From Streptomyces drozdowiczii (lineage in GTDB: Bacteria > Actinomycetota > Actinomycetes > Streptomycetales > Streptomycetaceae): a stretch of 64,000 nt of DNA. Numbering within the stretch: the stretch's first letter is position 1; each line of letters begins with the position of its first letter. The stretch covers positions 1,240,001 to 1,304,000 of the forward strand of contig NZ_CP098740.1 of assembly GCF_026167665.1 (NCBI RefSeq), in the 5' to 3' direction. Positions 55,301-62,911 of this stretch are shown one piece after another. The notes beneath the pieces were generated by a model that saw only the letters and a list, made by a program, of their open reading frames with translations, was not told the DNA's origin and did not search any database. Made by a program: the position numbers and the translations under genes.

Positions 55301-56764
55301 GACCGCGACGGTGGTGGTGGCCCGCTCCCCGCCGTGCCGCAGCTGTACGAAGAGGTTCCAGTTGCCCGCCCGGTCGGCCGCGCCCAGGGTGGCGGCCAGG
55401 TCCACCGTCGTGTGGTAGCGGATGAACTCCTCGTCCACGTCCACGCCGGTCACCTCGAAGGAGTGGTCGGCCTTGGTGCTGCGGCGGCGGAGCACCGCGG
55501 TGAGCTCCAGCTTGTCCTTCGGTCCGACCCTGGCGAACTGGTTGCGGATGTAGCCGGTGACGTGGAGGGTGCTGTCCCGGATCTCCACGAGGGTGGCCTG
55601 GTTGAACAGCCGGGAGTCGGAGAGGCTGTTGCCGGTCAGGTCGAGGTCGGTGACGTCCAGGAAGCGTTCGGCGTCCGGCCGGCCGAGCAGCGCGGCGGAC
55701 CAGTAGACCTTGTCGTCCCGGCGCACCAGGTCGGAGCTGAGCACGCTGCGGCGCTGGGCGTAGTCCGAGACGCTGAGCGCCAGGTCCACCCGGCCGTGCA
55801 TCAGGCAGAACGCCCGTACGCGCTCCAGGGGCCCGCACAGGTCGTAGACCTCGGACGGCAGCGTGCGGAGGTACGGGGCCACGAAGCCGGCGAATCCTGC
55901 CCGGAACTCCGCGTCGCCCGTGCGCAGCTCGGGGGTGTACAGCCGCAGGTCGTGCGAGAGGAACTTGGCGGCCTTGTGGGCGAGCAGCTCCTGCTCGCCC
56001 TGCTGGATGAGGAAGGCGTCCGCGTACTGGTGCACCAGGACCCGGTCCCGGATGCTGCGCAGCTCCCCGCGCCGGTTGGTGATGGAGGGGGTGTCGGTCT
56101 CGCGCTCCCAGATCCACCGGTAGACGGGGGCGGCGAGCAGGGTGACGGAACGCGCGGAGTACCAGGCGACGGTCGAGAAGTACGTGTCCTCGAAGAAGAG
56201 TTCCTCGGGGAAGCGGATGCCATGGTTGAGCAGGAAGTCCAGCCGGTACAGCTTGGCCGCCGCGATCGGGTCCTGCAGCAGGTCGGGCATGGCGCGCAGG
56301 CCGCCGTCGACCGCGCGGTCGGTCCCGTAGAGCTGGGGCTGCCAGATGGTGATCTCGTCCTTGGCGAGGTTCACCCGGAGCGCGCGCCCGGCGGTGATGT
56401 CCGCGCCGGTGGCGACCGCGGAGGCCACCAGGGTCTCGCACGCCTTGAGGGGCAGTTCGTCGTCGGCGTCGAGGAACATCACGTACTGGCCGGTCGCGGC
56501 CATGATGCCGTTGTTGCGGGGCGCGCCCACGCCGCCGCTGTTCTGCGGGCGTTCGACGATCCGGACGCGGCGGTCGCCGGCCGCGAACTCGCGTGCCACC
56601 TGGAGGGTCCCGTCGGCCGACGCGTCGTCCACGACGATCACCTCGACGGCGCGGTGCGTCTGGGCCAGTGCGGACTGGAGGGCCCGGCCGAGGGTGGCGC
56701 TCGCGTTGTAGGCGGGCACCACGATCGTCACGGTGTACAGCGAGGGGTCGGCGGGCGAGGTCAT
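52304..56764 (-). CDS. Giant GT2-GT2-CDP-glycerol glycerophosphotransferase fusion (TagF-like)
   Basis: A 1486-residue protein. Residues 10-300: a family 2 glycosyltransferase with VVPAYNASATLGRAL and FLDADDE at 97-103. Residues ~550-800: a second GT2 domain with VDDGSTDATSEQL and FTSAQD replacing the usual DxD. Residues ~1090-1470: a TagF/TagB phosphotransferase with LQHGVVYND, TGLPRYDAL and the conserved TDYSSVFFD. It probably builds a wall teichoic-type polymer from CDP-polyols. It lies directly before the CDP-alcohol phosphotransferase and overlaps it by four bases. Confidence 0.85.
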   Translation of the reverse strand: MTSPADPSLYTVTIVVPAYNASATLGRALQSALAQTHRAVEVIVVDDASADGTLQVAREFAAGDRRVRIVERPQNSGGVGAPRNNGIMAATGQYVMFLDADDELPLKACETLVASAVATGADITAGRALRVNLAKDEITIWQPQLYGTDRAVDGGLRAMPDLLQDPIAAAKLYRLDFLLNHGIRFPEELFFEDTYFSTVAWYSARSVTLLAAPVYRWIWERETDTPSITNRRGELRSIRDRVLVHQYADAFLIQQGEQELLAHKAAKFLSHDLRLYTPELRTGDAEFRAGFAGFVAPYLRTLPSEVYDLCGPLERVRAFCLMHGRVDLALSVSDYAQRRSVLSSDLVRRDDKVYWSAALLGRPDAERFLDVTDLDLTGNSLSDSRLFNQATLVEIRDSTLHVTGYIRNQFARVGPKDKLELTAVLRRRSTKADHSFEVTGVDVDEEFIRYHTTVDLAATLGAADRAGNWNLFVQLRHGGERATTTVAVTGLDIARERYHGPRGTYEIYETVSGNLALRPETTEQQTVDRPRGTPWLWWQNSPAAEPATVPESYEAAVVVHCHNDEYHLYEFLSSLLAQREFAAVQVILVDDGSTDATSEQLAQFAAYHGNVEVVPQIRLGARSSYDNGLRYVHAPYVMFTSAQDILGENCLGRLVAAARRCDADVVVGDQDNFPGPRSSADAPWKRYFGADAPRVERLHKAPYLIFSAELGTKLFRTSLLRRYALRTGHGPGYEGAWLTVPALLHAGTVTTAPTATSFARDPERRDSLFDLAWNDPVKTQELIRLCRHVIRLAERLDDRAGRLAMRFVVRSMQPHLRNIHRIMSRAEIAGIFPALVDVYRPIPDDLILQYAGVPMSRLQHHAVRTGNFELFCDPHTKPAYLPRLFVDDDGLHRRLDADRTPTALLRVDRQKAVLETFVPDGDHLHFEGLLVLSGVDIAQLFGNRLELVLGDGHRETALPIEQVYRRDRWRARKEQDWYAGWRATARPGDLASLSNKNLTLRVRVHDAERSHDIAVEARQMLHRFKGVHRSGRSRVRLSIAADESVTLRRITGPLRKAGHRLRRLREEVRNSLPGRSGWRTRLLYWLTYPRLHRKNIWIIGEREDTAQDNSYHLFKWIRENEPKRKVFYAINGDAEDRAKVDHLGQVVDRLSWKYRAYLLHASRLINAYDLEAYLGFPGLSKRAFLRGYGDLLRYKRVFLQHGVVYNDVVQSIHAQVTNVDMVLTTGRSERAYYAEHCGYGYDRVAATGLPRYDALKPIDGPRKVLVMPTWRRDIVAPSYNKAAKPEIPFAASEYYRFFSALLRDERLLKALQYYGVELEFMPHYEIRPYLKHFRIDHPSITVSSTGRDVQLAMRECAMLVTDYSSVFFDVAYMGKPIVYTNFDDEAFYSKHYKRGYFDLARDGFGPACGTVDHAVDEIIASIARGFEVEPEYRRRAEEFFVLRDTNNCRRAFDVIDTMNATAGGDPGRMSVPLVMGRPGEQERERA

Positions 56765-57921
56765 CGGACGGACCCCTCGCTCTCGGCCCAGTAGGGCAGC
56801 GCGCGGAGCTGCTGCGTCTCGATGTCGGACGGGTGCGGTGTGTAGGGCCGGGGGTACGGCTGGAAGCCGAGGTCGTCGTCCTGCTCGGGCAGGGGGAACT
56901 TCTCGGTGAGGGCCTGGGCCTGCTCGTCGGCGGCGTCCCCGCCCCTGCGGTGGCGTCCGCGGTGCAGGTGCTCGGCGATGACGCCGGCCTGCGAGGGCTC
57001 GGTGGCGAGCTCGTCCATGAGCCGCGTGAAGTCACGGGTGGACAGCCAGAACTTGTACATGATCACGAGCTCGAACAGGCCGAGCGCGGCGGCGGATATC
57101 GCGGTCGTCCAGAGGATCTGGCCGATCAGCGGCGCCACGATGAAGATGAACATCTGGAACTCGATGCCGCTGATCAGGTGCGGCCGGATGCGGCTGCGCA
57201 GCAGGGCCTGGCGGAACCGCGTGTACCAGGGGAAGCGGTTGCGGAACTGGGCGTGCAGGTCGACCACCTCACCGGCCTGCTGCTTGAGGACCTCGGCCTC
57301 GACGCCCGGGTTCTCCCGGAGCAGGTCCTCGATGAAGACCACCTTGGGCTGGTCGGCCGTCTCGGCCGCCTCCCGCCGGGCCTGCTCGTCCTCCAGCGCC
57401 TTGCGCTCCAGCGTGACCTTCTCGATCTTCATGCGCATGGACATGCGCATCTTGTAGATCTGCAGGGCGTCGACGTACCGGAGCATGTCGAGGAAGACGA
57501 CGGCCAGGGCGGCGAGCAGGTAGAGCTCGTTGTGGGTGCGCAGGTACTGGCCGCCCATCAGGGCGAGCGCGCAGAAGAGGACCCGGATGCGGTCGAAGAC
57601 GTAGTCGAGCCAGCCGCCGAAGACGGTGCCGTTGCCCTTGAGGCGGGCGAGTTTGCCGTCGATGCAGTCGAGGATGAAGCTCAGGTGGTAGAGGGCCGCC
57701 CCGATGACGAGCGAGGGGGTGTCGCCCTTGAGGAAGAAGTACGCGGAGCCGAGGCCGACGAAGAGAGCGGACCAGGTGACGCGGTTCGGGGTGATGAATC
57801 TGAACTTGGCCATCCCGATCAGCATGCGCGTGGCGACGGGGTCGACCAGCAGGACGGTCCACCATGCATCGCGCTTCTTGCATGTCAGCTTCTGAACGGC
57901 GCGCAGCGACAGCTTCCCCAT
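56761..57921 (-). CDS. CDP-alcohol phosphatidyltransferase family membrane protein
   Basis: A 386-residue membrane enzyme. The complete CDP-alcohol phosphotransferase signature is present: Asp85-x2-Asp88-Gly89-x2-Ala92-Arg93-x8-Gly102-x3-Asp106-x3-Asp110. Membrane helices flank it, and a charged segment (residues 160-230) precedes two further helices (GIEFQMFIFIVAPLIGQILW). A Cys/Lys/Arg-rich N-terminus comes before the first helix. It transfers a phospho-alcohol from a CDP donor to a lipid or sugar acceptor. It overlaps the giant transferase by four bases (ATGA-type coupling), so the pair belongs to one pathway. Confidence 0.88.
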   Translation of the reverse strand: MGKLSLRAVQKLTCKKRDAWWTVLLVDPVATRMLIGMAKFRFITPNRVTWSALFVGLGSAYFFLKGDTPSLVIGAALYHLSFILDCIDGKLARLKGNGTVFGGWLDYVFDRIRVLFCALALMGGQYLRTHNELYLLAALAVVFLDMLRYVDALQIYKMRMSMRMKIEKVTLERKALEDEQARREAAETADQPKVVFIEDLLRENPGVEAEVLKQQAGEVVDLHAQFRNRFPWYTRFRQALLRSRIRPHLISGIEFQMFIFIVAPLIGQILWTTAISAAALGLFELVIMYKFWLSTRDFTRLMDELATEPSQAGVIAEHLHRGRHRRGGDAADEQAQALTEKFPLPEQDDDLGFQPYPRPYTPHPSDIETQQLRALPYWAESEGSVR

Positions 57922-58128
57922 AACCCCTCAGACAAACACGACTCACGCGGTCAACGCGGCCCCATCGGCCTGCAAAAAGTCGCAATCAAGGGGCGTTCAC
58001 ATAATGGACACAGGAGCTTCACCTGTGATCCACATAAAGACAGGATTAGACCCTACCAAGATCAAGGTTGATCCCGAAACCATCAATCATGATCAGGCAG
58101 GCTCGCGCGACCGCCCCCGGGCCACAGG

Positions 58129-59729
58129 TCAGCCTTCCCCGACCACGGTCCACCGGGCGAAGACGAGGCCGGCGTCCCCCTGCACCTGACGGGTGATCCT
58201 CAGCCGCCCGTCGTCCCCCAGCACCGCGACGACCGCCCGGCCGAGGCCGTCCACCGCCACGGCCGGCGGCACCACCGAGGTCTCCCCCGCGTCGAACCAC
58301 CACACGCCGCTCTCCGGCCGGCCGTCCGCGTGCGCGCCCACCAGGCACGCACCGGACTCCCCCGACCGCACCAGCACCGTGCAGTCCCAGCCCTGGATGT
58401 CCACACCGGCGACCCCGGCCACCGGCCCCGTACCGTCCGGCCCTCCCAGGCTCACCGCACCGGCCCCCGGCACCTGCACGCAGACCTCGTTGCTCCCCGC
58501 GTACCGGTAGCGCACAGTCCCCGCTTCGGGGGCCGCCGACAGGCTGCCGGGGGCCGGGCTGACCGCGCCCGTGGCGTCCGCCGCCCACTCGCCTCCCGGC
58601 GTCGCGCGGTGCCACCGGACGGCCGCGGCCGCGTCCCTGACCCGGGCCCAGACCTCGGGGACCCCCGCGTCACCGGTGAGCGCGACCAGCTCGTCGGCGA
58701 CCATGACGCCGCGCAGGTGCTGCCAGGCGCTCCATCGGCCGTCCGCCCCCTGGCGTCGGGTACTGATGCTGTGGCCGACGTTGCGCACGAAGACGTGGAG
58801 GCCCCCCTCGGCGTCGAAGGCCGCGGCGGGGAAACCGGCCTGGCGGCTCTTGGCCGGGTCGTTTCCGTGCGGATTGCCCGCGGAGTGCCAGGGGCCCAGG
58901 GGGCGCCCGCTCTGGTACTGGGTCGCGTGGGCCATCTCGACGAACCTCTCGCCGTCCGGGCGCTTCCGGCGGCGCAGACCGAAGAGGTGCACATAGCCCT
59001 GGGCGTCCTGGACGACGTCCAGGCCGGGCAGCAGGTCGGGTCCGTCGAGGAGTTCGGGACCGGTCCACTCGTCGGCGCCCGCGCGGGCCTCGGTCCAGCG
59101 CAGCACCCCGGCCGCCGACGGCAGGTAGGCGGAGAGCCGCCCGTCCACCCCCTGACGAGCCAGCGCAGCGGCAGCGGGTGACGGGCACTCGCACGAACCC
59201 CCAGCGAGGCCGACGCCCCGGCACGATGGCACCGGACGAACACCGGGGTCCCGCACTCCCGCTGGTAGGTGCGCGCGGCGGAGACCGTGGCACGCGCCAC
59301 GCTGCCGCGCAGCGGCGGCTCGGTGACGACCGGGCGGTTGGCCTCCAGGTCGATCGAGGAGTGCCCGGGGTCCGGGTCCAGGGTGGTCACCAGCAGCGGC
59401 CGCAGCTCGCGGAGGGCGTCGAGCACGGAAGCGGTGATCTTGCCCGGTTCGGCGTCGATCACCCAGGGCTCGTCCGCCACCCGGACCCCGCGTGCCGCGG
59501 CCTCGGCCACGGCACGGCCGAACGCGGCCCGTTCGTCCGGAGTGCCGGGCTGGGCACAGACGACGTCGACCACCGGACCGGCCGGCCGTTGCAGCGCCAG
59601 CGGCTCCACGGCGTCCCCCGGCGTCGCGACCACGATCGCCACGCCACCCGCGTCACCGGCCCGGGCCGTGCGCACGCGGTCGCGTGCCGGCCGGCGGCGC
59701 TCCGACCGGCGCTCCCCTCTGCGTGCCAT
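58129..59729 (-). pseudogene. Degenerate PIG-L-like domain with C-terminal propeller, frameshifted at ~59148
   Basis: A roughly 533-residue protein once one base is added to the CCCCC run at 59148-59152 (minus strand GGGGG). The paralogue at 61218 reads WLVRGKDGRLTAY exactly where this repair gives WLVRGVDGRLSAY. The N-terminal 200 residues align with PIG-L deacetylases, but the HPDD metal motif reads TPGD, so deacetylase activity is unlikely; LDPDPGHSS survives. The C-terminal half is the sialidase-like propeller. The start at 59729 follows GAGGGGG. Confidence 0.75.
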
Positions 59730-60063
59730 GCGCTGCGCCCCCTCGTGTGTGGAGCCGGGCTGATGGACATCCCGGCTCACAAGAAGATATGCACTCTCGC
59801 CCCGGTCAGGAAATCCACCCATAGTGCTGCGATGTCCGCCGGATTCCGTCATACATGATCGTTTTCGCCCTCGACCGGTCAGCAACACCCCGCCCCGGAC
59901 CGCCCGGTCTGTCACAGTTACGCCACAGCCTTCGTACGTACACCTGATCGACTGTTTATAGTTCTCATCCCGGGAAAACGAGGACCGGCTCCACCCCCCA
60001 CCCGAGTCCCACCCCCATCACCTGCGCCCTGACCAGGCCACAAGCTGTGAGGACTCACTCAGG
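59730..60063. promoter_or_regulatory. 334-bp divergent promoter region of the LCP and PIG-L/propeller genes
   Basis: No gene is supported. It is A+T-richer than the surroundings in its middle and contains TATAGT (59957-59962), a good -10 hexamer about 100 bp before the LCP start; a matching -35 is not obvious. The LCP gene has only a GAGGA-type site just before its ATG. Confidence 0.5.
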
Positions 60064-61167
60064 ATGAGCCAAGACGACACCGCCCCCGGCCAGGGGAGCT
60101 CCCCGGAGACCCCCCGCCGCCGCGGGCGCAAGCGTGTCCGGACGCGGGGCCAGCGCATACGACGGGTGATCCTGGTCTCGGCCCTGGTGCTCGTCGTCGC
60201 CGCAGGCGGTACCGCGTGGTGGTTCTGGAGCCACCTCAACGGCAACATCAAGGGCGTCGACATCAACAAGGCGCTCGGTGAGGACCGGCCCGAGAAGCTG
60301 CCCACCAGCGGGCAGAACCTGCTGGTCCTGGGGTCCGACTCGCGGGCCGGTGCGGAGAACAAGAAGCTGGGCGGCGCGGTCGGAGTCAGCGGGGCGCGGT
60401 CCGACACGGCGCTCGTCGTGCACATTCCGGAGGGCCGGGACAAGGCCGTCGCCGTGTCCATCCCGCGCGACACCCTGGTGACCCGGCCCGACTGCACCAA
60501 GGGCGACGGATCCACGGTGGCGGGCAAGGACCGTGTGATGTTCAACTCGGTCTACTCGCAGGTCGGTCCGGCCTGTGTGGTCAAGACCGTCGAGAAGATG
60601 TCCGGGGTGCGCATCGACCACTACCTGGAGATCAACTTCGCCGGGTTCAAGGGGCTCGTGGACGCCATCGGCGGCGTGAACATCGACGTCAAGGAGCCCA
60701 TCCACGACAAGAAGACCGGGCTGAACGTCGACGCCGGACCGCACAAGTTCGACGGCACCGAGTCCCTGAAGTTCGTCCGTACCCGGTACAGCCTCAGCGA
60801 CGGCACCGACCTCAGCCGCATCGGCCTCCAGCAGCAGTTCCTGATGGCGCTGCTCAAGGAGGTCAAGAGCCAGGACCTGCTCGGCAGCCCGACGAGCGCC
60901 TACAAGATCGCCAACTCCGCGACGGCGGCCCTGACCACCGACGACGAGCTGGCCTCGCTCACCTCGCTCGCGAAGTTCGCCCGGTCCATGAACGGGGTCG
61001 ACCCGGACACGATGGAGACGGTCATGCTCCCCGTCGAGTACGACAAGATCGACCACAACCGCGTCGTGGCCGTGAAGTCGCGGGCGGACGCGCTGTGGAA
61101 GGCGATCCGCGAGGACACCCCGATCCCCGAGTCCGCCAAGAAGTCCCCGGCGCTCGGCCAGGGCTGA
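60064..61167 (+). CDS. LytR-CpsA-Psr (LCP) family wall-polymer ligase
   Basis: A 367-residue membrane-anchored transferase. A basic cytosolic stretch (RRRGRKRVRTRGQRIRR) precedes one membrane helix (VILVSALVLVVAAGGTAWWF), then the extracellular LCP domain: GSDSRAG with the Asp/Arg pair, SIPRDTLV, IDHYLEINFAGFKGLVDAIGGV and KFVRTRYS with the conserved Arg. LCP enzymes attach wall teichoic or capsular polymers from lipid carriers to peptidoglycan. Its neighbours (TagF-like, CDP-alcohol transferase, glycosidase) make that the likely role. Confidence 0.93.
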   Translation: MSQDDTAPGQGSSPETPRRRGRKRVRTRGQRIRRVILVSALVLVVAAGGTAWWFWSHLNGNIKGVDINKALGEDRPEKLPTSGQNLLVLGSDSRAGAENKKLGGAVGVSGARSDTALVVHIPEGRDKAVAVSIPRDTLVTRPDCTKGDGSTVAGKDRVMFNSVYSQVGPACVVKTVEKMSGVRIDHYLEINFAGFKGLVDAIGGVNIDVKEPIHDKKTGLNVDAGPHKFDGTESLKFVRTRYSLSDGTDLSRIGLQQQFLMALLKEVKSQDLLGSPTSAYKIANSATAALTTDDELASLTSLAKFARSMNGVDPDTMETVMLPVEYDKIDHNRVVAVKSRADALWKAIREDTPIPESAKKSPALGQG

Positions 61168-61180
61168 CCGGGACGGCACG

Positions 61181-61214
61181 ACCACGGCCCCGGGAACGCT
61201 CCCGGGGCCGTGGT
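61181..61214. terminator. Bidirectional hairpin after the LCP gene
   Basis: ACCACGGCCCCGGG (61181-61194) pairs perfectly over 14 bp with CCCGGGGCCGTGGT (61201-61214) around a 6-base loop. It lies between convergent LCP and propeller genes, whose stop codons flank it closely. Confidence 0.85.
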
Positions 61215-61217
61215 GGT

Positions 61218-62348
61218 TCACACCCGCTGGGCCGGCCCCAGCGCGAGCCCGGGCTCGTCGTTCTGCCGGGCCACGTACAGCCCGCCGCGCTCGCCGATCA
61301 TCGCGAGCACCACGCGCCCCTGGCCGTCGAGCGCCAACGCCGGTGGCGCCGAGGTGCGTTCGCCCGTCGCCGCCCACCACAGGCCGCCCGCCTCGTTCTC
61401 CGTACCGCAGGCCGCGAGCAGCACGCGGCCGTCGCGGGTGCGGTGGGCGAGCACCGTGCAGTCGTAGTCGTCCAGCTCGGCGCGGAGCACGGCGACCGGG
61501 CCGTCGGCCGGGGTGTCCCCGATCGTGATGGGCGGGGTGTCGAGGCGGTGGGCGACCAGGGTGCCGGTGGTGGCGTCGGTCCAGTAGAAGGTGTTGCGGT
61601 CGGGCGCGGTCTCCAGCACGCTCACCGCGCCGCCGGCGATCTTGACGGTGAGGTTGTCGCCCTTCTGGAAGGCGCCGCCGGGCTCGGCCTGGGCCCACCG
61701 CATGGCCTTGTTGGTGCCGGGGACCAGGAGCTCCATGCGGCCCGACTCGGCGACCGCGACGGCCATCGTCTCCTTGCCGAGGGTGCCCCTGAGGTCCTTC
61801 CACCCCTCCCACTTGCCGTTCTTCGCCTCGCGGCGCAGCATCATGCCGCCGTTGGCGTTGCGGACGAAGACGTGGACCATGCCGGTCGGGGCGACGGCGG
61901 CGGCCGGCGGGCCGATGCGCGCGGCGCGCTCGTCGCCGTCCTTGTACGGATTGCCCACGGTCCGCCACGCGGTGACCGGGCGGCCCGTCTGGTACTGGAT
62001 GGCGTGCACGAGGTCGACCTGCGGCTGCTCCTCGTCGCCGTGGACCGTGCGGCGGCCGATGAAGTGGACGTAGCCGTCCGGGCCCTGGGCGAGGCCGAGG
62101 TGGGTCAGGTCCGGGACCGGGAAGAAGTCGGGGCCCTCCCAGCCGGGGCCGCCGGGGCGCTCCTCGGTCCAGCGCAGGAGCCCGTCCTCGTTGCGGGCGT
62201 AGGCGGTGAGCCTGCCGTCCTTGCCACGTACGAGCCAGTGTCCGTCGACCGGGGTCTCGCCGGTCCCACGGGTGCTTTCGACGTCTCGCAGGGCGTCGTC
62301 GCCCTTGCCCGAGGCGCTCCCCTGGGCACGTCTCGACCTGACTCGCAT
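61218..62348 (-). CDS. Propeller-type protein, paralogue of the PIG-L-fused gene
   Basis: A 376-residue protein lacking the PIG-L region of its neighbour. The propeller repeats are visible as DGRLTAYARNEDGLLRWTE, GPDGYVHFIGRR, GMVHVFVRNANGG and GRVVLAMIGERGGLYVARQ. It aligns along its length with the propeller part of the gene at 58129, so one arose by duplication. No signal peptide is evident, and an Arg-rich N-terminus (MRVRSRRAQGSASG) precedes the first blade. Binding rather than catalysis is likely; the ligand is unknown. Confidence 0.7.
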   Translation of the reverse strand: MRVRSRRAQGSASGKGDDALRDVESTRGTGETPVDGHWLVRGKDGRLTAYARNEDGLLRWTEERPGGPGWEGPDFFPVPDLTHLGLAQGPDGYVHFIGRRTVHGDEEQPQVDLVHAIQYQTGRPVTAWRTVGNPYKDGDERAARIGPPAAAVAPTGMVHVFVRNANGGMMLRREAKNGKWEGWKDLRGTLGKETMAVAVAESGRMELLVPGTNKAMRWAQAEPGGAFQKGDNLTVKIAGGAVSVLETAPDRNTFYWTDATTGTLVAHRLDTPPITIGDTPADGPVAVLRAELDDYDCTVLAHRTRDGRVLLAACGTENEAGGLWWAATGERTSAPPALALDGQGRVVLAMIGERGGLYVARQNDEPGLALGPAQRV

Positions 62349-62524
62349 GTCGTGGCGTCTTCCTTCCGTGATGGTCCGCCCCCGATCTGCGGCTTTGTGT
62401 CACGACCGGCATCCGGAAGGCGGGGAGCACCCATCATAGAATCACCGTTCGAACCCTTGGAATCACCGCGTCCGCACCGCTTGCGCGGCACTTCGGCACA
62501 CCTCGGACATGACAGGGTGGCCCC

Positions 62525-62908
62525 ATGTCGAATCCGCTGCCCCTGGTGATCGTCGACGCCGCCAATGTCGTCGGATCCGTCCCGGACGGCTGGTGGCGCG
62601 ACCGGCGGGGCGCGGCCGAGCAGCTGCGCGACGCGCTGGTGCCCTACGCCTCCGACGGCCTGCCCGGTACGCCCGGCCCCGTCGAGCTGGTGCTGGTGGT
62701 GGAGGGGCGGGCCCGGGACGTCGCGCCCGTTCCCGGGGTGCGGGTGGAGGCGGCCCCGGGCAGCGGTGACGACCTGATCGCGGAGCTTGCCGCGGAGGCC
62801 GCGCCGCGCCCCTGCGTCGTCGTCACCGCGGACCGGGAGCTGCGCCGGCGGGTCGAGGCGCACGGGGCGCGGTGCGTGGGGCCGCGTACGGTGCGGCCGG
62901 GGGCCTGA
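62525..62908 (+). CDS. NYN/PIN-like domain protein (often labelled NTP pyrophosphohydrolase)
   Basis: A 127-residue protein with a PIN-like nuclease core. The first strand VIVDAANVVGS carries the metal-binding Asp and Asn, a second acidic pair is in GSGDDLIAELA, and VVTADRELRRRVEAHG ends the fold. These match NYN/PIN-like domain spacing. Databases often call such proteins NTP pyrophosphohydrolase, without a NUDIX or MazG motif here. Its stop lies three bases before the convergent permease stop. Confidence 0.7.
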   Translation: MSNPLPLVIVDAANVVGSVPDGWWRDRRGAAEQLRDALVPYASDGLPGTPGPVELVLVVEGRARDVAPVPGVRVEAAPGSGDDLIAELAAEAAPRPCVVVTADRELRRRVEAHGARCVGPRTVRPGA

Positions 62909-62911
62909 GGG

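Noticed and set aside
52202..56794. 1530-codon open frame on the plus strand opposite the giant transferase.
   Set aside because: Its product is Val/Gly/Asp/Arg-rich nonsense with no motifs, and the opposite strand has three clear domains. High-G+C genes routinely produce such shadows.
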